DNA from: Aldehydirespirator sp963662645
GTDB lineage: Bacteria; Actinomycetota; Acidimicrobiia; Acidimicrobiales; Aldehydirespiratoraceae
Length of the DNA: 64,000 nucleotides
Direction: 5' to 3'
Assembly: GCA_963662645.2 (NCBI GenBank)
Contig: OY759762.1
Span: 1,426,001-1,490,000, forward strand
Shown here in pieces: positions 44,987 through 52,831 of the stretch. Both the position numbers and the translations under genes were made by a program. Below the pieces are notes generated by a model. The model worked only from the letters and a program-made list of their open reading frames with translations, did not search any database and was not told where the DNA came from. Within the stretch, counting starts at the first letter, position 1. Every line of letters begins with the position of its first letter.

Positions 44987-45292
44987 TCAGCCTCGCACCC
45001 GGTCGGAGTATTCGTCTTCTTCCTCCGGGTAGCCGAGGTCCCAGTCCACGATGATTCGCTCGCGCTCGGCGTCGCGGTTGACCCGCTCGCGGTTGCGGCG
45101 GAACTGTGGATCGTGGGGAGGCAGCAGCAGCAGGCGGGCGTGAACGCGGTCCTGGAAGGAGTTCATGAAGTCGACATCGCCGTAGACGGCGCGGATCTCC
45201 CAGTGGGGAGCGACCGGCCCGAGATACGTGATCGTGGCCTGGCCTACCGGCGACTCGTCGACCGGCTCGACGTCGGCGCCCGCAAGCGTCAT
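44987..45292 (-). CDS. Conserved hypothetical acidic protein
   Basis: The 101-residue product begins MTLAGADVEPVDESPVGQAT and includes LGPVAPHWEIRAVYGDVDFM, then FQDRVHARLLLLPPHDPQFR and a very acidic end (YPEEEDEYSDRV). No membrane segment or signal is seen. It lies 51 bases upstream of ppk1 and 26 bases after tatA on the same strand. I do not recognise its family. The compact strand-rich start suggests a small folded domain. Confidence 0.6.
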   Translation of the reverse strand: MTLAGADVEPVDESPVGQATITYLGPVAPHWEIRAVYGDVDFMNSFQDRVHARLLLLPPHDPQFRRNRERVNRDAERERIIVDWDLGYPEEEDEYSDRVRG

Positions 45293-45318
45293 CTGGATCT
45301 CCGCTTCGTCGCGAGCTC

Positions 45319-45549
45319 TCAGGCGGAGCCGTTCTTGCCGGCAGCTCCTCCGCCCGGGTTGTCGCTGCCGGTCGCTTGGCTGCTGCCTCCAGAGCCTTCG
45401 CCCTCTTTGGCGCTCTCGGACAGACCATCCTTGAACTCGCGCTGCGCCTGGCCCAGCGAGCGGGCCAGCTTCGGGAGCTTCGCCCCGCCGAACACCAGCA
45501 GGACGAGCACCAGGATGATGAGGAGTTCAGGGGCACCGATGTTTGGCAT
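45319..45549 (-). CDS. tatA: Sec-independent translocase protein TatA
   Basis: The 76-residue protein has one N-terminal membrane helix (ELLIILVLVLLVFGGAKLP), a Gly-Gly hinge and the conserved amphipathic helix LARSLGQAQREFKDGL, followed by a Gly/Ser-rich tail. This is the TatA/TatE pattern of the twin-arginine export channel. TatB and TatC are not in the window. Confidence 0.92.
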   Translation of the reverse strand: MPNIGAPELLIILVLVLLVFGGAKLPKLARSLGQAQREFKDGLSESAKEGEGSGGSSQATGSDNPGGGAAGKNGSA

Positions 45550-45618
45550 CGCTGTGAAGCATACCGTTCTTTTTCCACAGCCGCATCCCGGCTGCGGAGC
45601 ACAGCGGCGTCGGCCTTC

Positions 45619-45894
45619 TCAGGCGCTGACGACCGCCCGGCGCTGCAGAGCGCGGGCTCGCCGGATACGGCGTCGCTCCCTCTCGCTCATGCCGCCCCAG
45701 ATGCCGAACTTCTCTCCGTTGTTCAGCGCGAACTCCAGGCACTCCTCGCGCACCACGCAGCCCTTGCAAACCTCCTTGGCCTCGCGCGTGGAGGCACCCC
45801 GCTCCGGGAAGAAGAGGTCGGGATGCACTCCCAAGCAGTTGGCCTCGCGCTGCCAGGACATGTCCTCGGCCGGAAATATGCCGTGTAGCTCCAT
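45619..45894 (-). CDS. WhiB-family iron-sulfur transcription factor
   Basis: The 91-residue protein has the four WhiB cysteines in NCLG, KEVCKGCVVREECLEFA, the GIWGG turn and a basic C-terminal helix (SERERRRIRRARALQRR). It binds a [4Fe-4S] cluster and regulates genes with a sigma factor. A GGAGGA ribosome binding site sits six bases before ATG 45894. The size and motif order are close to WhiB1/WhiB2-like proteins of Actinobacteria. An AT-rich promoter lies about 75 bases upstream. Confidence 0.93.
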   Translation of the reverse strand: MELHGIFPAEDMSWQREANCLGVHPDLFFPERGASTREAKEVCKGCVVREECLEFALNNGEKFGIWGGMSERERRRIRRARALQRRAVVSA

Positions 45895-45970
45895 TGGGAT
45901 TCCTCCGTGATGACCATCCAGGCCCCAGAGCCGGGGCTCGGGCCCGGTCCCGCCCGGTGCCATCAATGTA

Positions 45971-45999
45971 ATTACACCACTGTTATATGACAATTGCAA
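45971..45999 (-). promoter_or_regulatory. Putative promoter of the whiB gene
   Basis: Reading the minus strand, TTGCAA (45994-45999) and TGTAAT (45971-45976) are separated by 17 bases, giving a predicted start about 70 bases before the whiB ATG. The TGTAATTACA palindrome overlaps the -10 region. The whole stretch is much richer in A and T than the flanks. Confidence 0.4.
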
Positions 46000-46043
46000 A
46001 CCCGGGGCGAGAAATCTCTGCGGCGCGGGACGTCGGTGGGCGG

Positions 46044-46091
46044 AACTTCAAGCCAGTAAGCCACACCAGATGTCGTCAACTGCTTGAAGTT
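46044..46091. repeat. Single hairpin with perfect 10-bp arms
   Basis: AACTTCAAGC (46044-46053) is perfectly complementary to GCTTGAAGTT (46082-46091), with 28 bases between. The size and layout resemble the other hairpin repeats of the window, but the sequence is different. It lies between the end of the VWA gene and the promoter of whiB, where it could act as a terminator or insulate the two genes. Confidence 0.6.
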
Positions 46092-46120
46092 TGCGCCGGA
46101 GCGGCCGGTGGCCGCGGCTG

Positions 46121-48193
46121 TCAGCGGCGGGCTTGGACCAGGCTGCGCTTGTGCTCCACGAAGTCGACCAGCACGTAGTCGCCGAGGTTCTCGTTGGTGG
46201 TGAAGAAGGCCCTCCCGCCGTTCATCTCGGTGATGCGCTCCACGAAGTTGGTCAGATACGACGTGGCGTCCAGCATGAACGTGTTGATCCGGATGCCGTC
46301 GCGGGTGCAGTTGGCCACCTCGGCCAGGGTGAGCTCCACCGTCTCGCGGGTGGGCGGGTAGCTGAAGAAGGGACGCCCCGACGGTGTGATGTGGGCGGTG
46401 GGCTCGCCGTCGGTGATCATGATGATCTGCTTGGTGCCGGTCTGGCGGTTGAGCATGCGGCGGGCGAGCATGAAGCCGTGCTGCATGTTGGTGCCGTAGA
46501 CGTAGTCCCACGACACCTCGGGCAGCTTCTCGGGGCGGAACTCCCGGGCCACCTCGCTGAACGACACCAGCCCCAGGTAGTCGCGGGGGTACTGGCTGGA
46601 GATCAGCGAGTGCAGGGCCATGGCCACCTTCTTGGCCGGCAGGAAGTTGTTGCGCATGGGCATCGACAGCGACAGGTCGAGCATGAGCACGGTGGCTGAG
46701 CGGACCTGCTGCTCGGTTCGCTCCACCTCGAAGTCGTCGGGATGCAGCTGCACGGGCACACCGCCTCCGGTGCGGGTGACGGCGTTGCGGATGGTGCGGC
46801 CGATGTGCAGGTTGAACGGGTCGCCGTACTCGTAGGCCTTGGTGTCGGGCTCCCGCTCGTGCCCGAGTCCGGCCCGGTTGATGGCGTGGCGCCCGAGCTT
46901 GTCGGCGTCGAGCCGGGCGAACAGGTCCCGCAGGGCGCCCTGGCCGATCTTGCGGATGGCCCGGGGGGTCAGGTCGAAGCGGCCCTCGCGGTTCTCGATC
47001 AGGCCGGCCTCCTCCAGCATGCGGGCCACTTCGGCCATGCGCTCGAGGCTCTCGGCCGCGTCGTCGCCCAGCAGCCTGCGCACGGCCTCGGTGTCGGCCT
47101 CGGCGAGGGCGCCGGGGCTGGCCGATCCCCGCAGCAGGTTCTCGAGCTGGTCGATGTCGCCCAGCTCGGCCAGCATGTCGGAAGCCTGTCCGAAGTCGAG
47201 GGGGTCGACGCCGCTGAAGTCGTAGCGCCGGTCCCAGCCGAGGTCACCGAACTCGTCGCGCAGGTGCTGGGCCAGTTCGTTGACCTGCCAGTTGAGGTCC
47301 ATGTCGGCCAGAAGCTGCTCGGACAGCTGCTGGAGTTGGTCGCGCTGGGCCGGCGTCATCGAGTTGAGCAGGGACTGGGCTGCGGCCATGCGGCGAGCCA
47401 TTACCTCCAGCAGCTCGTCGAGGGTCTTGGGATTCTCGGGGAAGAAGTCGCCGTAACGCTCCATGAACCCCTCGAAGTCGGGATCGGTGCCCCGGGCCCG
47501 CTGGGCCAGCATGGCGTTGAGCTCGGCCAGCATGTCCTTGAGCCGCTGCATCTCCTCTGATGCCGAGCCGTTGCCGGAGGCGTCGTCGACCGCGCCCGCC
47601 ATCCGGTCGAGGAACTGCTGCATGAGCTGCTCGCGGAGGCGCTCGGCCAGCTCGTCGAACTGCTGGCGGGCCTCGTCGCTCTCGAAGTCGTAGTTGTCGA
47701 GGGCCTTGAACTGCCCGGCGAGGTCGGGGGGCATCATGTCGAGATGGGCGTTCTTGGCCGCCACGGTCTGGGCAGTGAGATCGGCCCGGCGGCCGTCGCC
47801 CCCGGCCCGGGCCTGAGCGGCGGCCGCGTCCAGATCGTCCAGGGCCCGGCGCTCGGTGCGGATCACGTCACGCAGGGCTTCGGCGATGTCGTCGTAGACG
47901 CCGCCGAGGTCGTGCTGCTCCAGTAGTTCGCGGCGCCGCTCTCTGAGGCGCTCGAGCATGTCTCGAAGGCCCTCGATCATGCGTCCCGAGCGGTCGCGGA
48001 AGCCCTCGGCCATGAGGCGGCGCAGGGCGCTGGCCAGGTCACCGTGGTAGAGCAGGTCGTCGGCGAGCTCGTCGAAGATGTGGTCGGCATCGAGGTCGAA
48101 GCCGGACTGGGTGCCGTCCCAACGCGAGTACGCGAAGTGGGCCGGCTCGGGCTGCACCCGCAGACGGAGGCGCCAGCGCTTGCGCAGAGCCAT
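46121..48193 (-). CDS. VWA-domain protein (partner of a MoxR/Mg-chelatase-type ATPase)
   Basis: The 690-residue protein is largely helical (coiled stretches such as DMLERLRERRRELLEQHD) and ends with a von Willebrand A domain whose MIDAS motif reads VLMLDLSLSMPMRN, plus IIMITDGEPTAHI. VWA proteins of this type act with MoxR-like or magnesium-chelatase-type AAA ATPases. Here the likely partner is the frameshifted ATPase at 52832-54324, same strand, 4.6 kb upstream. No membrane segment is seen. Confidence 0.85.
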   Translation of the reverse strand: MALRKRWRLRLRVQPEPAHFAYSRWDGTQSGFDLDADHIFDELADDLLYHGDLASALRRLMAEGFRDRSGRMIEGLRDMLERLRERRRELLEQHDLGGVYDDIAEALRDVIRTERRALDDLDAAAAQARAGGDGRRADLTAQTVAAKNAHLDMMPPDLAGQFKALDNYDFESDEARQQFDELAERLREQLMQQFLDRMAGAVDDASGNGSASEEMQRLKDMLAELNAMLAQRARGTDPDFEGFMERYGDFFPENPKTLDELLEVMARRMAAAQSLLNSMTPAQRDQLQQLSEQLLADMDLNWQVNELAQHLRDEFGDLGWDRRYDFSGVDPLDFGQASDMLAELGDIDQLENLLRGSASPGALAEADTEAVRRLLGDDAAESLERMAEVARMLEEAGLIENREGRFDLTPRAIRKIGQGALRDLFARLDADKLGRHAINRAGLGHEREPDTKAYEYGDPFNLHIGRTIRNAVTRTGGGVPVQLHPDDFEVERTEQQVRSATVLMLDLSLSMPMRNNFLPAKKVAMALHSLISSQYPRDYLGLVSFSEVAREFRPEKLPEVSWDYVYGTNMQHGFMLARRMLNRQTGTKQIIMITDGEPTAHITPSGRPFFSYPPTRETVELTLAEVANCTRDGIRINTFMLDATSYLTNFVERITEMNGGRAFFTTNENLGDYVLVDFVEHKRSLVQARR

Positions 48194-48243
48194 GCCCCGA
48201 CCCTATCCCGGCGCGGCCGTCCGAACCGCCGCGGGCCCTACGC

Positions 48244-48374
48244 GCGAACTGGCAGCAATACGCACGCATAGCGAGCACAACACTGCCAATCCCGCCGAAG
48301 ACCATTACGCCGACAGCGAACTGGCAGCAATACGCACGCATAGCGAGCACAACACTGCCAATCCCGCCGAAGAC
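48244..48374. repeat. Two 59-bp direct repeats at 72-bp period
   Basis: Bases 48244-48302 and 48316-48374 are identical over 59 bases (GCGAACTGGCAGCAATACGC and on), separated by 13 bases. They lie in the gap upstream of the VWA gene and downstream of the dioxygenase-rhodanese gene. Each unit holds TGGCAG and CTGCCA, which can pair to form a stem of about 6 bp. Confidence 0.9.
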
Positions 48375-48409
48375 ACGGCACGCCCCCGCGGCTAGCCGGG
48401 AGGCGGGGG

Positions 48410-50242
48410 CTAGGTCGGGAGCGGGGGCTGGACGACGGGCAGGCCGGCAGCGGCCCAGCCCTCGACCCCGCCCTCCAGGTCGGCTGCCCGCTCGAAGCCC
48501 AGGCGCTTCAGGGAGGCGGCTGCGAAACTGGACGTGTAGCCCTCGTTGCACACCGTCACCACGGGCTGGTCCAACGACTGCACCGCGGGGTGCGAGTGGC
48601 CCGAAGTGGGGTCGCAGCGCCACTGAAGGACCAGCAGCGGGATGCTGACCGAGCCGGGGATCATGCCGGTGCGCTCACGGTCGTCGCGGTCCCGGATGTC
48701 GATCACAAGCGGCCGGTCCTCCGGACCTGCTCCTGAACCGGAGGAGGCGTCAGCCTCCAGTGCGGCGGCCAGATCGGTCGGGCTTATGCGCCGGAGCTCG
48801 CTGCGGGCCTCAGCCAGCAGCTCGTTCACGGTGGTGCGGCGCTGATCGGCCAGGCCAGCGCCGACGACGAGGATCGGGTCCACGCCGGCCGCGCCGGAAC
48901 CCTCGCCGCGAACGGCACCATCCGGCCGAGACTCGCCAACCGCGCCGGAACCCTCGCCGCGAACGGCACCATCCGGCCGAGACTCGCCAACCGCGCCGGA
49001 ACCCTCGCCGCGAACGGCACCATCCGGCCGAGACTCGCCGCCCGGGCGGGACTGGCCGTCCTCCACCGGCGCGCTCCGGTGACGCTCGCCGTGCTGGTCC
49101 AGCTCCCGTCGCAGGTGGTCGGGCGACCAGTCCTCGTCCAGCGCCCGGTTCATCAGGTCGGCCTGGGACGGCGGGGCCAGGCCGTCCACCGGCTGGTCGC
49201 GGTCGAGGTTGGTGGGGAAGGCGTAGCCCTCGGCGCAGGCGGCCACCACGTTGGCCGCCGCGGCCCGGTCGAGACCCGAGGCCAGCCGGGACCGCAGCGA
49301 CGGGTACACCACGTCGACCATGCGAGCCCGGTCCACCGCCTCGGTGGACCGGCCGAACGCCGACGAGATCTGAAGCAGGTTGGCGATGCGGTGCACGCCG
49401 GTGGTGCGGTTGTGGCCCGCGGCGTGGAACATGGCCGGGCTGAAGAACACCGCGTCGCCGGTGCACAGCGGCAGTTGCACCCTGTGCCGGGAGAAGTACT
49501 CCATGAACTCGGGGCGGCGCCATGCCAGATAGCCCAGTTCGTACTTGTGGGAGTGGGGCAGGTACATGGTGGGGCCGGCCTCGGTGCCCATGTCGCAGTG
49601 GGCGATGGCGCCCTGCAGGGTGAGCAGCGGCGACAGCAGGTGGGCCTGGAGGGGGAACTGCTCGGCCTCGTCGTCGGTGAGGAAGCCCATGTGGTAGTCG
49701 CGGTGGGGGTGCTGGGCCTCGCCGCCCGGATTGACCACGTTCACCTGCTCGGTCAGCTGGTAGCGGGGGCCCAGCCAGGCCTCGCAGGCCACCGCGACCG
49801 CGTCGGAGCGGTGATAGTCGATGAAGGTCTCGGGGTCGGCCACGGCCAGCTTCTCGAGCGCGTTCCATACCCGGTCGTTGGCCCCCGGCTTGGCGAAGTG
49901 GTCGCCGGCCAGCCCGCCCTGCGCGTGCTGGGCCGCGATCAGGTCCCAGAACACGCTCGACGCCCGGTCCACCGCGTCGGGCGGCACGGCCCCTTCGAGC
50001 AGGACGATGCCGGGGCCGTCGACAAGGGCTGCCGCCAGCTCGGCCCGCAGCGCATTCCGGTGCCCGGTGTCGCCGGTCGGTCCGCGGGACAGGGCGATGG
50101 CGTCGTAGGTGGGGACGCCCTGGGTGATCCGGGTGGCCAGGGGGTAGTCGGCCGGGTCGATGGGCTGTTCGACCAGCGCCGCGAAGGCGTCCAGATCGCA
50201 GTCGTGGCGCGACGGGAAGGCGGCGCTTCGGCAGGAGGTCAC
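48410..50242 (-). CDS. Phytanoyl-CoA dioxygenase-like protein fused to a rhodanese domain
   Basis: The 610-residue protein starts at GTG 50242. Residues about 1-380 form a PhyH-type Fe(II)/2-oxoglutarate oxygenase with the HPHRDYH metal motif (His-x-Asp) and the distal AAGHNRTTGVHRIANLL with the third His and a 2-oxoglutarate Arg. A hydrophilic linker with three near-perfect GESRPDGAVRGEGSGA units (17 residues each) leads to a C-terminal rhodanese domain of about 150 residues whose active-site loop reads VTVCNEGYTSS with the catalytic Cys. The fusion is unusual; the oxygenase substrate is unknown. Confidence 0.85.
   Translation of the reverse strand: MTSCRSAAFPSRHDCDLDAFAALVEQPIDPADYPLATRITQGVPTYDAIALSRGPTGDTGHRNALRAELAAALVDGPGIVLLEGAVPPDAVDRASSVFWDLIAAQHAQGGLAGDHFAKPGANDRVWNALEKLAVADPETFIDYHRSDAVAVACEAWLGPRYQLTEQVNVVNPGGEAQHPHRDYHMGFLTDDEAEQFPLQAHLLSPLLTLQGAIAHCDMGTEAGPTMYLPHSHKYELGYLAWRRPEFMEYFSRHRVQLPLCTGDAVFFSPAMFHAAGHNRTTGVHRIANLLQISSAFGRSTEAVDRARMVDVVYPSLRSRLASGLDRAAAANVVAACAEGYAFPTNLDRDQPVDGLAPPSQADLMNRALDEDWSPDHLRRELDQHGERHRSAPVEDGQSRPGGESRPDGAVRGEGSGAVGESRPDGAVRGEGSGAVGESRPDGAVRGEGSGAAGVDPILVVGAGLADQRRTTVNELLAEARSELRRISPTDLAAALEADASSGSGAGPEDRPLVIDIRDRDDRERTGMIPGSVSIPLLVLQWRCDPTSGHSHPAVQSLDQPVVTVCNEGYTSSFAAASLKRLGFERAADLEGGVEGWAAAGLPVVQPPLPT
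48890..49040. repeat. Three 51-bp tandem repeats encoding the linker of the dioxygenase-rhodanese fusion
   Basis: Units at 48890-48940, 48941-48991 and 48992-49040 are almost identical, including silent positions, and encode 17 residues each. The near-identity indicates recent expansion or strong gene conversion. The unit is a multiple of three, so copy number can vary without loss of the rhodanese domain. Confidence 0.92.
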
Positions 50243-50322
50243 CGCCCTGATGGTACGCGACACCTGGGCGCCAGAGGCCCAGCGGGGCGGAACGGATGTC
50301 GTGAGCCGGCGCCAGCCGTCAA

Positions 50323-50487
50323 GCGAGGCCGTGGACCGAGCGACCCGAGCGAAGCGAACGAGCGCGGGAGACAACCCCCTCGCCTGCGAGGCGTTGGCAC
50401 TTGCCCCTGCGGCCCACCCATCCGGGCGCGGACCGGGCCGGGTCATCCTCCCTCGCCTGCGAGGCGTTGGCACTTGCCCCTGCGGCC
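50323..50487. repeat. Intergenic repeats upstream of the dioxygenase-rhodanese gene
   Basis: Bases 50377-50414 and 50450-50487 are a 38-bp direct repeat (CCCTCGCCTGCGAGGCGTTG and on) at 73-bp period, containing a short CGCCTGCGAGGCG palindrome. Bases 50323-50368 are a degenerate relative of the 48-bp repeat found at 42790-42837 and 59810-59857. They lie between two divergent genes, so they may overlap the promoters. Confidence 0.8.
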
Positions 50488-50530
50488 GCTTAGCGTGAGC
50501 GAAGACCCTTGGACGACCTTCGGAGGTGTC

Positions 50531-51370
50531 ATGCCCATCAATCCCGATGCTGTTGGCGCCGTGGGCGAGGAGGCCGAAATCGGCTGGACCTCCAAGGACA
50601 GCCTGCTCTATGCCCTCGGAGTGGGGGCCGGGGCGTCGGATCCCACCGGCTTCGAGCTGGAGTTCACCACCGAGAACACCCGGGGCCTCGTCCAGCGGGC
50701 CCTGCCGACCCAGGTGGTGGTCCTGGGCGCGGGCAAGATGCCCGACTACGGGGACTTCAACCTGGCCGCGCTGCTGCACGGCGATCAGCACATCGAGCTT
50801 CATCAGGAACTGCCGGTCGCCGGATCGGCGCTGGCCCAGTCGCGGGTGGCCGCCATCTACGACAAGATCAAGGCCGCGCTGGTGGTGCTGGAGACCAATG
50901 TCCGCAGCCACGACGGCGAGCCGTTGTGGACCAGCCGGGCCGGCCTGTTCGTCTCCGGGGAGGGGGGCTGGGGCGGCGACCGCGGCCCGTCCAGCACCTG
51001 GAAGCAGCCCGACCGCGAGCCCGACCATGTGACGGGCTACGACACCCGCACCGACCAGGCCCTGCTCTACCGCCTCAACGGCGACCGCAACCCGCTCCAC
51101 TCCGATCCCTCGTTCTCGGCCATGGCCGGGTTCGAGACCCCGATCCTGCACGGCCTGTGCACGTTCGGGGTGACGGGCCGGGCCCTGCTGCACACTCTTT
51201 GCGACAGCGATCCAGCCCGGTTCTCCTCGATGGGCGGACGCTTCAAGGCGCCCGTTCTGCCCGGGCAGCGGCTCGACGTGCACATGTGGGTGGACGGCGA
51301 CACCGCGCTGTTCCAGACCCGGGTGGGCGACCGGGTGGTGTTCGACGCCGGCGTGTTCACCACCCGCTGA
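50531..51370 (+). CDS. MaoC-family (R)-specific enoyl-CoA hydratase-like protein
   Basis: The 279-residue protein starts at ATG 50531 with GGAGGT upstream. The C-terminal half has the hydratase-2 motif YRLNGDRNPLHSDPSFSAMAG followed by PILHGLCTFG, with the catalytic Asp and His. The N-terminal half resembles a second hot-dog fold (WTSKDSLLYALGVGAG), so it is a two-domain MaoC/HSD17B4-type hydratase. It likely hydrates 2-enoyl-CoA during fatty acid or side-chain breakdown. It is divergent from the dioxygenase gene. Confidence 0.9.
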   Translation: MPINPDAVGAVGEEAEIGWTSKDSLLYALGVGAGASDPTGFELEFTTENTRGLVQRALPTQVVVLGAGKMPDYGDFNLAALLHGDQHIELHQELPVAGSALAQSRVAAIYDKIKAALVVLETNVRSHDGEPLWTSRAGLFVSGEGGWGGDRGPSSTWKQPDREPDHVTGYDTRTDQALLYRLNGDRNPLHSDPSFSAMAGFETPILHGLCTFGVTGRALLHTLCDSDPARFSSMGGRFKAPVLPGQRLDVHMWVDGDTALFQTRVGDRVVFDAGVFTTR

Positions 51371-51427
51371 GCACACCCCCGCCCCCGGCCGCTGTGTGCT
51401 GAAGAATGGCGGTGAGATGATGGGGGC

Positions 51428-52654
51428 GTGGCCGTAACAGTCGCTGGCGGTGAGTTCCTTTGGGGGGCGGGAGCGTCGTCGGTGTCTGCCGAGGGCGTTT
51501 CGCCCGCGGCCGACTGGTCGGTGTGGGAGCGTGACGGGCGGGCGCCGCGCTCGGGTGACGGCGCGGGGTTCGCCCGGGACTTCCGAGACGACCTGGCTCA
51601 ACTCGCACGGCTCGGCCTCAACACCCTGCGCCTGACCGTGGAATGGGCCAGGGTCGAGCCCGCCGCGGGGCGGCCCGACAGCGACGCCCTCGACCGCTAT
51701 CTGGACATCGTCGACGCAGCTCGCGCTGAGGGACTGGGAGTGTGGATCACGCTTCAGCACACGTCGCTGCCCGGCTGGTACACCGACGATGAGGGCGGCC
51801 ACGCCGACGAGGTCGCCCGGCGGCGCTGGTGGGCCCGCCACGTCGACCGTATGGCCGAGGCGTTCGACGGGCGGGCCGCGGGCTGGTGCCCGATCGAGGA
51901 TCCCATCGGCTGGGCCGTGAGGGGCTACGGGCTCGGCACCCGGCCTCCGGGGCGCCGCAGCCCGGAGGCAGCCGCCGAGGCGGCCGAGGGGGCGATGCTG
52001 GCGCTGCACGAGGCGTGCCGGTTGCTGTCGTCGGGTCCGCAGCCGGTGATGGCGGTGTTCGGCGCGCCCACGCTGCACGCCGCGCCTATCGAACGCGAGC
52101 ACGCCCATGCGGCCGGCGTCGAGACCCGCCGCTGGGATGAGCTGCTGTGGGGCACGTGGACGCGGGCGCTGCGGGAGGGCGCGGTGGAGGTGCCGGGCCG
52201 GGCACCGGTGGCCGCGCCGTGCTTCGAAGAGGGTCCTGAACTGGTGGGGCTGAGCCACGACCATCCGGCGGGTGTTACCGAGGCCGGCCGTCTGGTGAGC
52301 TGGCCGGCGTCGGCTCGCCGCTCGGCCGCGGGCTTCGCCCCGGAGCCGGCCGAGTTGGGCGAGGCGGTCTACCGGGCCATGGATGCCATGGATGCGGTAC
52401 CGGGTCGGAGCGTGGTGGTGGCGGCCCACGGAGTGGCCACCGATGACGACGACTGGCGGGACACGTTGCTGGATGCGTCCATGGCGGTGGTGGCCGGCGC
52501 CCGGGCCGCAGGCCTGCGGGGCTATTTTCACGACAGCGCGGTGGACGGCTACGAATGGGCGCTCGGCTTCGGGGCGCCACGGGGACTGATCAACCGCGAC
52601 CGGGTCGTCAAGCCGTCGGCCCAGCGCCTAGCCGCGGCCGCCGCGAGCCCCTAG
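51428..52654 (+). CDS. Glycoside hydrolase family 1-like protein lacking the nucleophile
   Basis: The 408-residue protein follows the GH1 barrel: FLWGAGASSVSAEG, TLRLTVEWARVEP, ITLQHTSLPGW, CPIEDPIGWA (the NEP acid/base motif, Glu kept) and GYFHDSAVDGYEWALGFG. The nucleophile motif, normally TENG, reads AAHGVATDDDDW, so the catalytic Glu is missing. It should not work as a retaining beta-glycosidase. The start is GTG 51428. The last residues (AAAASP) lie in a duplicated 23-bp sequence at the 3' end. Confidence 0.8.
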   Translation: MAVTVAGGEFLWGAGASSVSAEGVSPAADWSVWERDGRAPRSGDGAGFARDFRDDLAQLARLGLNTLRLTVEWARVEPAAGRPDSDALDRYLDIVDAARAEGLGVWITLQHTSLPGWYTDDEGGHADEVARRRWWARHVDRMAEAFDGRAAGWCPIEDPIGWAVRGYGLGTRPPGRRSPEAAAEAAEGAMLALHEACRLLSSGPQPVMAVFGAPTLHAAPIEREHAHAAGVETRRWDELLWGTWTRALREGAVEVPGRAPVAAPCFEEGPELVGLSHDHPAGVTEAGRLVSWPASARRSAAGFAPEPAELGEAVYRAMDAMDAVPGRSVVVAAHGVATDDDDWRDTLLDASMAVVAGARAAGLRGYFHDSAVDGYEWALGFGAPRGLINRDRVVKPSAQRLAAAAASP

Positions 52655-52673
52655 CCGCGGCCGCCGCGAGCCC
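52628..52673. repeat. Tandem duplication of 23 bp at the 3' end of the GH1-like gene
   Basis: CTAGCCGCGGCCGCCGCGAG plus CCC occurs twice head to tail at 52628-52650 and 52651-52673. The stop codon (52652-52654) lies at the start of the second copy, so the duplication is partly inside and partly outside the gene. Confidence 0.85.
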
Positions 52674-52683
52674 CTAGCCGCCC

Positions 52684-52804
52684 GAAATTGATGCCGATAA
52701 TGGGCCTATTGGGACGCTTCCTGCATCAATTTCGGGGAGGGGGGTCAGCTCGGCGAGATTGATGCCGATAATGGGCCTCAGAGGGCACCTTCTACATCAA
52801 TTTC
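52684..52804. repeat. Two copies of a second hairpin repeat family (B)
   Basis: Copies at 52684-52733 and 52755-52804 have arms ATTGATG and CATCAAT at the ends and share GCCGATAATGGGCCT inside. Each is 50 bp. They lie between the convergent GH1-like and ATPase genes. The arms differ from those of the larger family but the size and layout are alike. Confidence 0.85.
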
Positions 52805-52831
52805 AGGCAGGGGCAGGGAGCAGGGGGAGAG

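Noticed and set aside
42413..45910. A plus-strand frame of 1165 codons
   Set aside because: It is antisense to ppk1, the small acidic gene, tatA and whiB, all of which have strong family motifs; it has no recognisable domain.
48410..52531. A continuous minus-strand frame of 1373 codons
   Set aside because: Only the part below about 50242 has protein motifs. The rest is antisense to the clearly conserved MaoC and GH1-like genes and is open because of high GC content.
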